Source of the DNA: Gemmataceae bacterium
Lineage (GTDB): Bacteria; Planctomycetota; Planctomycetia; Gemmatales; Gemmataceae
Direction: 5' to 3'
DNA: 11,936 bases
Assembly (NCBI GenBank): GCA_026418875.1
Contig: JAOAAM010000549.1
Location: 1 to 11,936, forward strand
Shown here: positions 1 to 7,537 of the stretch, piece after piece
Layout of the letters: each line of letters opens with the position of its first letter
Position numbering within the stretch: the stretch's first letter is position 1
Notes under the pieces: generated by a model
What the model saw: the letters and a program-made list of their open reading frames with translations, nothing else
Database searches by the model: none
What the model was told of the DNA's origin: nothing
Translations under genes and position numbers: made by a program

Positions 1-27
1 TTGATCCTCCGGCCGACCTCGGTGCGA
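1..27 (-). promoter_or_regulatory. Ribosome binding site of a gene beginning just off the left edge (probable leuD)
   Basis: Read on the minus strand, the bases after the leuC stop contain GGAGGATCAA (GGAGG at 6-10), a near-ideal Shine-Dalgarno whose start codon would lie within a few bases outside the window. The gap after the leuC stop is short, so the next gene is probably co-transcribed. In this enzyme family the large subunit gene is usually followed by the small (swivel-domain) subunit gene leuD, which is my inference for the missing gene. Confidence 0.6.
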
Positions 28-1332
28 TCAGGCAAGGACATCGCGTGGGTCGGTGATTTCTCCGGTGAGGGCACTGGCGGCTACGGTCAGTGGGCTGGCG
101 AGAAAGACTCGGGCCTCTTTGTGTCCCATCCGGCCGGGGAAGTTGCGATTCGTGGTGCTGATACACGACAGGGGGGCGTTCAGGCGGCCAAATGTATCGG
201 CAGGACCACCGAGGCAAGCCGCACAGGATGGCGGACCAATCTTTGCGCCTGCCGAGAGGAAAACCTCCTCCAAGGTCTGTTGGCCCAGTCGCTCTTCCTT
301 CAATCCCGCCGCAATGTCGCTCGTCGCTGGCACGACGAACGTATCGATTCGCACGGTCCGGCCCTGGAGCACTGCCGCCGCCGCTCGGAAGTCCGTCATT
401 TTTCCGCCGGTGCAGCTGCCGATGTATGCTCGATCCAGCCGCGTGCCTTTCACCTCTGAGACAAACGCCTTGTTGTCCGGGCTGTGCGGTCGCGCCACCA
501 CCGGTTCTAATTTCGAGACATCGTAGACCTTCTCGAAGATGTACCGAGCACCCGTCTGCGGTTTGACCACGGTGTACGGCTTGTTGCCGGCATTCCGAGC
601 GTTGACATAATCCAAGGTCACCTGGTCCGGCGCGATGACGCCGTTCTTGCCCCCGGCTTCGATCACCATGTTGCAAAGTGTCATGCGTTCTTCGATGTTC
701 AGGGCGTAAACCGCCTCGCCGTCGAATTCCATCGCGCGGTAAGTTGCCCCGTCGCAACCGATGTCGCCGATGACAGCCAGGATCAGATCTTTGGCCATCA
801 GGTAATGAGGAAGCTGACCGTGGAAGATGAACCGCATCGTCGGCGGCACTTTCAGCCAGAGCTTCCCGGTGCCGAGAACGAACCCCGCGTCGGTGTTCCC
901 GATGCCCGTGGCGAATTCGCCGAACGCCCCGGCGGTGCAGGTGTGGCTGTCGGTGCCCAGCAGGACTTCGCCCGGCCGAGTGTGCCCCTCCTCGGGCAAA
1001 GCGATGTGGCAGACACCTTTGTACCGTTCGGTGCCCACGTCGTAGAAATACTTGATCCGCTGTTCGGCGGCGAACTCGCGGAGGATGTCGACGTTGCGAT
1101 GGGCCATCGCATCGGCGGTGAAGATGTAGTGATCCGGGATGATGACGACCTTCTCAGGGTCCCACACCTTGGCGTGCGGCCCGAAATGCTTCTTGAAAAT
1201 GCCGATGGTTCCCGGCCCGCAGACGTCATGCGTCATGAGGATGTCGACATCCACCCAAATGTTGTCCCCCGGGGAGACGTGATCGCGGTGAGCGGCTCGG
1301 GCCAAAATCTGTTCAGTCATCGTCATCGGCAT
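28..1332 (-). CDS. leuC: 3-isopropylmalate dehydratase large subunit (LeuC/homoaconitase family)
   Basis: This is the large, iron-sulfur subunit of a two-subunit hydro-lyase. In leucine synthesis it isomerises 2-isopropylmalate to 3-isopropylmalate in the cytoplasm, together with LeuD. The 434 residues match the shorter, archaeal-like LeuC branch, which also contains homoaconitase large subunits. Family signatures seen are GTDSHTCTAGAFG (126-138), GSCTGGK (305-311) and GPPSCAACLGG (366-376). Cys307, Cys370 and Cys373 are the expected [4Fe-4S] ligands, and STTNRNFPGRMG (392-403) is the conserved C-terminal substrate loop. The GSCTGGK motif differs from the common GSCTNGR. The ATG at 1332 was chosen because GAAAGGGA lies 7 bases upstream; the frame is open further upstream but that part shows no family similarity. 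A different substrate, such as homoaconitate, cannot be excluded. Confidence 0.88.
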   Translation of the reverse strand: MPMTMTEQILARAAHRDHVSPGDNIWVDVDILMTHDVCGPGTIGIFKKHFGPHAKVWDPEKVVIIPDHYIFTADAMAHRNVDILREFAAEQRIKYFYDVGTERYKGVCHIALPEEGHTRPGEVLLGTDSHTCTAGAFGEFATGIGNTDAGFVLGTGKLWLKVPPTMRFIFHGQLPHYLMAKDLILAVIGDIGCDGATYRAMEFDGEAVYALNIEERMTLCNMVIEAGGKNGVIAPDQVTLDYVNARNAGNKPYTVVKPQTGARYIFEKVYDVSKLEPVVARPHSPDNKAFVSEVKGTRLDRAYIGSCTGGKMTDFRAAAAVLQGRTVRIDTFVVPATSDIAAGLKEERLGQQTLEEVFLSAGAKIGPPSCAACLGGPADTFGRLNAPLSCISTTNRNFPGRMGHKEARVFLASPLTVAASALTGEITDPRDVLA

Positions 1333-1339
1333 GAGACAA

Positions 1340-1347
1340 TCCCTTTC
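1340..1347 (-). promoter_or_regulatory. Shine-Dalgarno that fixes the leuC start
   Basis: The minus strand reads GAAAGGGA, then 7 bases, then ATG at 1332. Two further in-frame ATG codons (1326 and 1320) follow within 12 bases, and an upstream in-frame start exists at 1431. Only the 1332 start has good Shine-Dalgarno spacing. Confidence 0.65.
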
Positions 1348-1494
1348 AACCATCGGATCAGGGAAGTTTAGAATCCCCTCGGGTGTTCGGCCCCGGCTGT
1401 GGACCAATACTCCCCTTGGATCCGGCGGCATCGGCTAGCCTCGTCGGATTTCGCGGTCCGAATAGCAACCCGCCCGCCTGAACGGAGAGCAAGT

Positions 1495-3102
1495 ATGTCC
1501 CTTGGCCCATTCTACCCGTTATTCTTGCTCGCCTTGGGAATCACGGTCATTGTCGTCCTGATCGTCCGATTCCGCATCAATGCGTTGATCGCGTTGATTA
1601 GCGCCGCTTTGCTGGTTGGTCTGCTGTCGCCGAGAGTCGTCCAGCAGACCCGACAAATCGACGCCATCGAGAAGTTGGCCCGAAACGTGTCCGATCGGAT
1701 CAACGCCCGTGATCCTCAAGCCGCCTTGCGACAACTTCAGGCCGACGAGAGAGACGTGCAGCAGGCCACTGTAGCCGATGCCGACACCCCCCGGCTGGCT
1801 TTTCTGAACGCGCCCCGGTTGGTGGCACTTTCCTTCGGCGAAATAATGGGGCGGATCGGCTTGGCCATCGCGTTCGCCAGCATCATCGGCCGAGCGCTCA
1901 TGGAGAGTGGCGCTGCCGACCGGATTGTTCGCTTTTTCACGCGGGTGTTCGGCGAGCAGTTCGGCGGTTTGGCTCTATTGACCAGCGGTTTCGTCCTCTC
2001 GGTGCCGGTCTTTTTCGACACCGTGTTCTTGCTGCTGGTGCCGTTGGCGAAGGCCCTGCGTGTGCGTACAGGGAGGGACTACTTGCTGTACGTCACGGCG
2101 ATCGGAGCCGGGGGAGCCATCACCCATTCGCTGGTGCCGCCGACACCAGGTCCGATCGGGATGGCGGAGATCCTGAAGGTGGACCTGGGGTTCGTCATCA
2201 TGGTTGGAATTCTGGTCGGAGCCCCGCTCGCCTTGATTGGCTACGGCTACGCTGCTTGGGCCAACCGTCGCTGGCCGACGCCACTTCGAACGGCCAGCGA
2301 CGAGGTTTTGAACGAATTGCAGCAGCGGGCACGGCAACCGGACGAGGAACTGCCCTCGTTGACCGCTTCGGTGATCCCCATCCTTTTGCCGGTGCTGTTC
2401 ATCACTTCGGCGACGGTATACGACGCGGTGCTGAAAGCTCGGCCGAATTGGGCCGTCTCGGTCGGGCTGAACGGGGTGGATGTCACCCTGAAGGACATTT
2501 TGGAGTTTCTCGGCCAACCGATGTTTGCTTTGTTCGTCTCGGCATTGGTGTCGATGGCGTTGGTGGCCCGGCAGAAACGGATGAACCGCCATCAATTGGC
2601 CTCGTTCACCGCCTCGGCGCTGGACGATGCATCGATGATTTTGCTTATCACCTGTGCGGGGGGCTCCTTCGGGTTCATGCTGCGGGCCGTCGGCCTAGGC
2701 GAGAGTTTGCAAGAGTTGGTACCGACGAGCGGGAGCGGGCCGTTTTTCATTCTGCTCGGCTGGGGGGTGGCCGTGTTGTTCAAGATCGCCCAAGGCTCGG
2801 GCACGGTCTCGATGATTACGACAGCGGGTATCGTCATGCCGATCGTGGCGGCGGGCATGGATGCCACGGGCCAAACCATGTCGCAGTATCTCGGCTATCA
2901 CCCCGTTTATTTGGTGATGGCGATTGGTTGCGGCTCGATGGTCGGCTCGTGGATGAACGACAGCGGTTTTTGGGTGGTGTGCAAGATGGGCGGCCTCACC
3001 GAAGGCGAGACCCTGCGAAGCTGGACCGTCACGTTGATCGTCATGGGCACGGCTGCCGTACCACTCCTGCTGCTCTTAAGTCGAATTTTGCCCCTCGGAT
3101 AA
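1495..3102 (+). CDS. GntP-family permease (gluconate/organic acid:H+ symporter type)
   Basis: This is an inner-membrane secondary transporter of the GntP family, whose known members import gluconate and related hydroxy acids with protons. The 535 residues contain many hydrophobic spans. Family signatures are SVPVFFDTVF (169-178), LVPPTPGP (213-220), AQGSGTVSM (432-440) and NDSGFW (488-493). A charged, glutamine- and arginine-rich stretch of about 45 residues (roughly 40-90) sits between the second and third hydrophobic spans and makes the protein longer than typical members of about 450 residues. The ATG at 1495 follows GGAGAG (1484-1489) with a 5-base spacer; an upstream in-frame start at 1399 is not supported. 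It is transcribed divergently from leuC. The substrate cannot be told from sequence; a carboxylate or sugar acid is likely. Confidence 0.88.
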   Translation: MSLGPFYPLFLLALGITVIVVLIVRFRINALIALISAALLVGLLSPRVVQQTRQIDAIEKLARNVSDRINARDPQAALRQLQADERDVQQATVADADTPRLAFLNAPRLVALSFGEIMGRIGLAIAFASIIGRALMESGAADRIVRFFTRVFGEQFGGLALLTSGFVLSVPVFFDTVFLLLVPLAKALRVRTGRDYLLYVTAIGAGGAITHSLVPPTPGPIGMAEILKVDLGFVIMVGILVGAPLALIGYGYAAWANRRWPTPLRTASDEVLNELQQRARQPDEELPSLTASVIPILLPVLFITSATVYDAVLKARPNWAVSVGLNGVDVTLKDILEFLGQPMFALFVSALVSMALVARQKRMNRHQLASFTASALDDASMILLITCAGGSFGFMLRAVGLGESLQELVPTSGSGPFFILLGWGVAVLFKIAQGSGTVSMITTAGIVMPIVAAGMDATGQTMSQYLGYHPVYLVMAIGCGSMVGSWMNDSGFWVVCKMGGLTEGETLRSWTVTLIVMGTAAVPLLLLLSRILPLG

Positions 3103-3138
3103 TCGTTCGCTCGCTCCGCAGATAACGGAAGGCTCGCC

Positions 3139-3154
3139 CGGCACGATCGTGCCG
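3139..3154. repeat. 16-bp perfect palindrome downstream of the GntP permease
   Basis: CGGCACGATCGTGCCG is its own reverse complement and lies 36 bases after the permease stop codon. As RNA it could fold into a 6-bp GC-rich stem with a GATC loop. No run of T follows, so it is a weak candidate terminator; it could equally be a site for a dimeric DNA-binding protein. Its core CGATCG also occurs at most unit junctions of the tandem array at 3416-3545. Confidence 0.55.
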
Positions 3155-3415
3155 ATTCGAGCTTTCGCCCCAGTCGTTGCGATCAGTCGAGTTGTGGCGC
3201 GTTCTTTGCTCCTCGCTTGGTCACCGAACGGCCATTTCGAGGGAGACGACGCCTCGGATCGACCGATTTCCAGAACGCGGACCACACCTTGTTCGTCCTT
3301 TATTTGGCGTGGCCGACATCCAAAAAAGCACGGCCGTCGGACGACTTGGCCGAAACTTCCCGCTCTGTGGAAGGTTGGGAGACGAATAGTGCCAACTCCG
3401 GGGCACCGGATTGCG
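3155..3415. other. Non-coding stretch between permease and repeat array
   Basis: I see no gene with a credible ribosome site or recognisable product here. Several open frames cross it on both strands and run into the repeat array, but their translations are low in hydrophobic residues and resemble no family. No tRNA or rRNA structure was recognised. Confidence 0.5.
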
Positions 3416-3545
3416 GATCGGCAATGTCGATCGGTAATGTCGATCGGCAATGTCGATCGGCAACGTGGATCGGCACAGTCGATCGGCACAGTCGATCGGC
3501 ACAGTTGATCGGCAACGTTGATCGGTCATGTCGATCGGCAAAATG
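3416..3545. repeat. Tandem array of ten 13-bp units (consensus GATCGGCAATGTC)
   Basis: Ten consecutive units of exactly 13 bases start at 3416, 3429, 3442, 3455, 3468, 3481, 3494, 3507, 3520 and 3533. A degenerate eleventh follows at 3546-3558. Every unit begins GATCGG; the last five bases vary (AATGTC, AACGTG, ACAGTC, AACGTT and similar). Units 5 and 6 are identical, and units 1 and 3 are identical, which suggests local duplication. Most junctions create the palindrome CGATCG. There are no spacers, so it is not a CRISPR. Because 13 is not a multiple of 3, all frames cycle through a 13-residue peptide repeat and stay open, which inflates overlapping open frames. The array ends 35 bases before the ATG of the large secreted protein, in its likely promoter or leader. 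Confidence 0.95.
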
Positions 3546-3580
3546 GATTTGCAACAGTGAGTGGTCAACCGAGGGTAGCT

Positions 3581-6500
3581 ATGTCACGGCGGCAGAATCG
3601 GCGTAAATTCCGGCTCCAAACCGGCAGCTCGTTCCCCACGATTCTTCGCACCCGACTGCAACTGGAGACATTGGACGATCGTGTCGTCCCCGCACTAACC
3701 TTCAACCCGATCGGGAATTACACGATGCCTGGCGGGAAGGACGTGTTGGTGCCGCTCTCCGCGGTCGATAGCGATGGCCACCCGGTCAGCTTTGCCGCCC
3801 TCAGCAGTGATCCCAACGTGACGGCAAGCGTTGTCACGGGGGGACCGAGCCTCCGCCTGACCGTCAGCGGAGTGGATGGACAGAGCAACCCGTTCAGCGG
3901 CGATCTCATCCTGCGATTGTTCCCGGACATCGCCCCCTTGGCCGTCAACCAAATTACTACGTTGGCCAGCAGCGGCTGGTACAACGGCAAACTGTTCCAC
4001 CGCGTGATCAACGGATTCATGGCGCAGGCGGGTTCGGCCGACGGCATGGGCAGCGGCGATTCGGGCCTGGGACGCTACCGCGACGAGTTCCACGCGCGGA
4101 CCACCTTCGTCAGCCCCGGCCTCGTCGCCCTGGCCAACGCCGGCGACGATGGCAACGACTCGCAATTCTTCATCACGGACATCGACGTGCCGCTCGCGCA
4201 AATGCCGCAGCACCTCAACTTCAATCACTCCATCGTCGGATTGCTCGTCGGCGGGTTTGACATCTTCGGACAGTTGATGAGCACCAACGTCGTCGCGCAG
4301 AATCCCCCCGTCAACACCGAGCTAAGCCGGCCGATTCCCCCCATCACCATCGTCAACGCGGAAGTCTTCACGGATACGCAGAACGGCGTGCTGCGGATCT
4401 CTGGGCCGACGAACTTCCTCGGCACAGCGCAAATTACCGTCACGGCCAGCAGCGATGGCGGGCAGGTGCAGCACAACTTCACAGTGCAGGGCGTTGCCGA
4501 CAGCGTGAACGATCGTCCATTCTTGAGCGCCATCTCGGACGTCCGCGTGTCGGCCGGATCGTCAGTGACCATCCAACTCCAGGCCACGGATCTGGAAAAT
4601 GACGTGCTGACGTTTGCGGTCGGTAGCCCGAACAACATCAACACCGTGCCGGCAGGTGTTCATGTCCACCTCGATCAGGGGAATCGAACCGTCACGATCA
4701 CCCCACGCCCCGGCTTCGTCGGCACGGTCGACCTGCTGGCCGGCGTCAAAGACAATTTTCATCCGGACTTCGATACCGAACGCTTCCGGCTGATCGTCAC
4801 CAATGACATTGATCTGGATACGGCCAGCGACACCGGGATTTACAACGACGATAACGTCACTTCCGATTCGACCCCCTCGCTCACTGTCCGGGCGGAACCC
4901 GGTCGTACCGTGACCGTCCGCGTCTGGGGGCAAGATTTCACGACGACCGAGACGAGTGCCGGAATCTACAAGGTCACCCTGCCGGAGGGGGTATTGCGGG
5001 TCGGGCCGAACATCGTGCACGCCACAGTGGATGACGGCAGCAGCGTCGAAGAACTAGCGCCGCTGACCGTCGTCTACGCCCCCAGCACCTATGGCATTTA
5101 CACGGTTCCCGGGACACCTGGCAGCCCGCAACAACTGTCCCTGCGAATTCCGGTTGCGGAGTCCGCATTTTTCAGCGAGACGGCTTACTTTGTCGTCGAT
5201 GATGCTTCCGGGCGGATCGGGACATTGATGCCCGGGGATGCCGGTTATGCTGCCGCCGCCATCCAGAGGGCACAGTCCATGTTCAACTCGCGGCAAGGTT
5301 CCGGGGCCAATCGAACCATTGCCGTGCAGGGCGGACAGCACCTCGCCTTCCTACTGGTGCAGAACGCGACCTTGGCCCAACTCCGCGCGGTCAATCCCAA
5401 CAACTCGCCCAACGGTCGAATTCAAGCCTTTTTCTCGCTCAAAGCGGTCAACAACGGCGGAGTGGAGCACGCGCTAATCAACTATGATCCAGTCGCAGGT
5501 CGAATGATCATCGGTTTCGAGGACCTGACAGGAGGCGGCGACCGCGACTACAACGACCGGGTTATCGCCATCCGCCTGGCCGGCGACACCGGCACGATGC
5601 CTGCGCTCCGCGCCCCAGGCAACCAAGGTCACAATGTCACGATCACGGCGACGAAATTCCAAGCCCGCCGACCGTTGACCCGGCCGGGCAGTCCCAACCT
5701 CGTGGGCGAGGTCGGTCTTTTCCTCGTGGACGATCCTTCGGGGCGGATCGGTCATTTGAACCCGGGCGATCCGGGATACGCGGCGGCAGCCTTGGCACGT
5801 CGGCAACTGTTGTTCAACCCCGCGGCAGCCGTTGGAGCGACCAACAGCGTGACGATCCCCGGCGGATCGCTGATTGGCCTTTACGTTATCGAGACTGGAT
5901 CAGCCGCCAGCTTCTTGACCAACAACCCCAACAACTCCGCCACGCAACTACCTCGGGCGTTTTTCTCGTTTGCCGCGGCGAATCCCGATGGCGTGGAACA
6001 TTTCCGCACGGTCGGGCCAGAGCAAGTCACCCGCGACGCCCCATCGGCCAACGGCCCCATCCACATCCATGCCATGACGACAATCAATGGCACGTCGCAG
6101 TATTTCGACGATCTGCACTTCGCCCTGTCGTTCGTGGCCGCCCCCCACACCGCCGTGCCGACCATCAATTCGGTCCAACTCACACCGAATCCGGTGTTCA
6201 CCAACAGCCTGCTGACCGCCACGGTCAACGCGAGCAACCCCTCGGGCGGAACGCTCTTCTACAACTACATTTGGAAGGTCAATGGAACGATCGTCCGCAG
6301 CCAGATCACGTTGGATCCGACGAACACCCTGGACTTGAGCCTGCCGGGCAATGGCAACAAAGGTCAGACAATCTCCGTCGAGGTGACCGTCACCGACGGC
6401 GCCACGACGAGCGCCCCGGTGGTGCAGTCGATTGTCGTGTCCAACAGCCTGCCGACGGCCACGATTCAGTTCAACCCCAGCCCCGACATCTTCAACGACA

Positions 6501-7333
6501 GCACCGTCACGGCGACGATCACCGGTGCCGACCCCGATGGCGATTCGCTCACCTACGACTACGTCTGGCGGCATAATGGCATCGTTGTGCGGACAGTGAC
6601 CGACTCGGTCAGCACGACCGATGCTCTGGACCTGACCACGCTGCCCGACGTCCGCCCCGGCGACACGATCAGTCTGCAAGTCACGCCGAAGGATCCGCAG
6701 GGCAGCGGCAGCCCGGCGGTTCGGACGGCTGTCATCGAGAATCGCGACCCGCAAAGCATCGGCGTGCCGGATCAGAGTTTCCACGGACCCGGGACGTTCT
6801 CACTGGATCTCAGCGCCTATTTCAGCGACCCGGATGCCGACCCGTTGACCTACACTGCCACCTTGAATGACGATTCGCCGTTACCCGCTTGGCTAAGCAT
6901 TTCCGGCAGCACTCTGCAAGGGAATCCTGCGGTGACCGATGAGGGGACGTTGGCCGTCAAGGTGACCGCGCAAGACCCCTCGAACGCCACGGCTATCCGG
7001 ACCTTCAATCTGACCCTGAGCAATCTTCCGACGAGCTTGAACGACGCGCCAGTCATCAACAGTTTGCAATTGGAGCCGGACCCGCCGACCGTCGCCAGCA
7101 CCCTGACGGCCACGGTGTCGGCAACCGATGCCGATGGCGACCCCATCTCGTTCACCTTCCGCTGGGAAATCGACAGCGTCACGGTGCGAACGCACTCGAC
7201 GACCAACACAACCGACCAGCTCGACCTTTCCGCTTTCGCTTTGAGCGGCGGCGAGGTGGTGACCATCTTCGTGACGCCCAACGACGGCACCGTGGACGGT
7301 GTGATCCAAGACGCCAGCGTGACCGTCGGGTAG
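3581..7333 (+). CDS. Large secreted cyclophilin / DUF4114 / Ig-like multidomain protein
   Basis: This is a 1250-residue modular protein, probably extracellular. Residues 1-42 are arginine-rich and end in the planctomycete sequence LQLETLDDRVVPA, with no hydrophobic signal-peptide core. Residues 107-262 form a cyclophilin-type peptidyl-prolyl isomerase domain: FHRV (139-142), GFMAQ (145-149), SQFFIT (194-199) and NFNHS (213-217). Arg141, Phe146, Gln149, Phe197 and His216 correspond to catalytic residues of human cyclophilin A, while the tryptophan equivalent is absent. A cadherin/Ig-like region spans about 310-520. Two DUF4114-like copies lie at 525-668 and 707-853; the first ends in the acidic motif EDLTGGGDRDYND. 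Four Ig/PKD/cadherin-like modules follow from about 861, 957, 1055 and 1156. No dockerin, sorting or membrane anchor is seen at the C-terminus. The ATG at 3581 follows GAGGG (3571-3575); a TTG at 3518 inside the repeats was rejected. Its biological role is unknown. Confidence 0.85.
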   Translation: MSRRQNRRKFRLQTGSSFPTILRTRLQLETLDDRVVPALTFNPIGNYTMPGGKDVLVPLSAVDSDGHPVSFAALSSDPNVTASVVTGGPSLRLTVSGVDGQSNPFSGDLILRLFPDIAPLAVNQITTLASSGWYNGKLFHRVINGFMAQAGSADGMGSGDSGLGRYRDEFHARTTFVSPGLVALANAGDDGNDSQFFITDIDVPLAQMPQHLNFNHSIVGLLVGGFDIFGQLMSTNVVAQNPPVNTELSRPIPPITIVNAEVFTDTQNGVLRISGPTNFLGTAQITVTASSDGGQVQHNFTVQGVADSVNDRPFLSAISDVRVSAGSSVTIQLQATDLENDVLTFAVGSPNNINTVPAGVHVHLDQGNRTVTITPRPGFVGTVDLLAGVKDNFHPDFDTERFRLIVTNDIDLDTASDTGIYNDDNVTSDSTPSLTVRAEPGRTVTVRVWGQDFTTTETSAGIYKVTLPEGVLRVGPNIVHATVDDGSSVEELAPLTVVYAPSTYGIYTVPGTPGSPQQLSLRIPVAESAFFSETAYFVVDDASGRIGTLMPGDAGYAAAAIQRAQSMFNSRQGSGANRTIAVQGGQHLAFLLVQNATLAQLRAVNPNNSPNGRIQAFFSLKAVNNGGVEHALINYDPVAGRMIIGFEDLTGGGDRDYNDRVIAIRLAGDTGTMPALRAPGNQGHNVTITATKFQARRPLTRPGSPNLVGEVGLFLVDDPSGRIGHLNPGDPGYAAAALARRQLLFNPAAAVGATNSVTIPGGSLIGLYVIETGSAASFLTNNPNNSATQLPRAFFSFAAANPDGVEHFRTVGPEQVTRDAPSANGPIHIHAMTTINGTSQYFDDLHFALSFVAAPHTAVPTINSVQLTPNPVFTNSLLTATVNASNPSGGTLFYNYIWKVNGTIVRSQITLDPTNTLDLSLPGNGNKGQTISVEVTVTDGATTSAPVVQSIVVSNSLPTATIQFNPSPDIFNDSTVTATITGADPDGDSLTYDYVWRHNGIVVRTVTDSVSTTDALDLTTLPDVRPGDTISLQVTPKDPQGSGSPAVRTAVIENRDPQSIGVPDQSFHGPGTFSLDLSAYFSDPDADPLTYTATLNDDSPLPAWLSISGSTLQGNPAVTDEGTLAVKVTAQDPSNATAIRTFNLTLSNLPTSLNDAPVINSLQLEPDPPTVASTLTATVSATDADGDPISFTFRWEIDSVTVRTHSTTNTTDQLDLSAFALSGGEVVTIFVTPNDGTVDGVIQDASVTVG

Positions 7334-7473
7334 CCGCGCGATTCGGCGAAGTTGTGGAACGCACTTTGGGGGCTGGTGGTCGCATACCGGCCCTTCGTTG
7401 TTCCACCGCCATCCACACCCGACGCCGGTCCGAATGCTGGTCGAGGGGATAGAAGGTCGATTGAATAACAGCA

Positions 7474-7494
7474 GCAGCAGGGCTTTCCTGCTGC
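7474..7494. other. Hairpin between the secreted protein and the GT87-like gene
   Basis: GCAGCAGG and CCTGCTGC form a perfect 8-bp stem around a 5-base loop (GCTTT). The hairpin lies about 140 bases after the upstream stop codon and 43 bases before the next ATG. No T run follows on either strand, so it may be a weak terminator, a leader structure or chance. The rest of 7334-7537 holds nothing I recognise. Confidence 0.35.
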
Positions 7495-7537
7495 GTACTC
7501 CGGCAGGGGACCTTTCCAAGTCGCACCCGAAAAAACG

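Noticed and set aside
1366..1374. GTTTAGAAT as a -10 box for the permease
   Set aside because: No acceptable -35 hexamer lies 16-18 bases upstream.
1333..1431. Longer leuC N-terminus (33 extra residues)
   Set aside because: The extension has no family similarity and the Shine-Dalgarno at 1340-1347 fits the ATG at 1332.
2256..3125. 289-residue open frame on the plus strand inside the permease gene
   Set aside because: It is a frame shadow of the GntP permease, rich in Arg, Gly and His, with no family similarity.
3416..3558. CRISPR array
   Set aside because: Units are 13 bp and directly abutting, with no unique spacers and no cas genes.
3518..3580. TTG start inside the tandem repeats that would lengthen the secreted protein by 21 residues
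   Set aside because: The added residues encode repeat DNA only; ATG 3581 has GAGGG at 5 bases and begins the usual basic N-terminus.
3149..3606. Several overlapping open frames on both strands around the repeats
   Set aside because: They stay open because the repeat lacks stop codons in any frame; products are low-complexity and have no ribosome sites.
7471..7480. CAG triplet run as a microsatellite
   Set aside because: Only about three units; better explained as one arm of the hairpin at 7474-7494.
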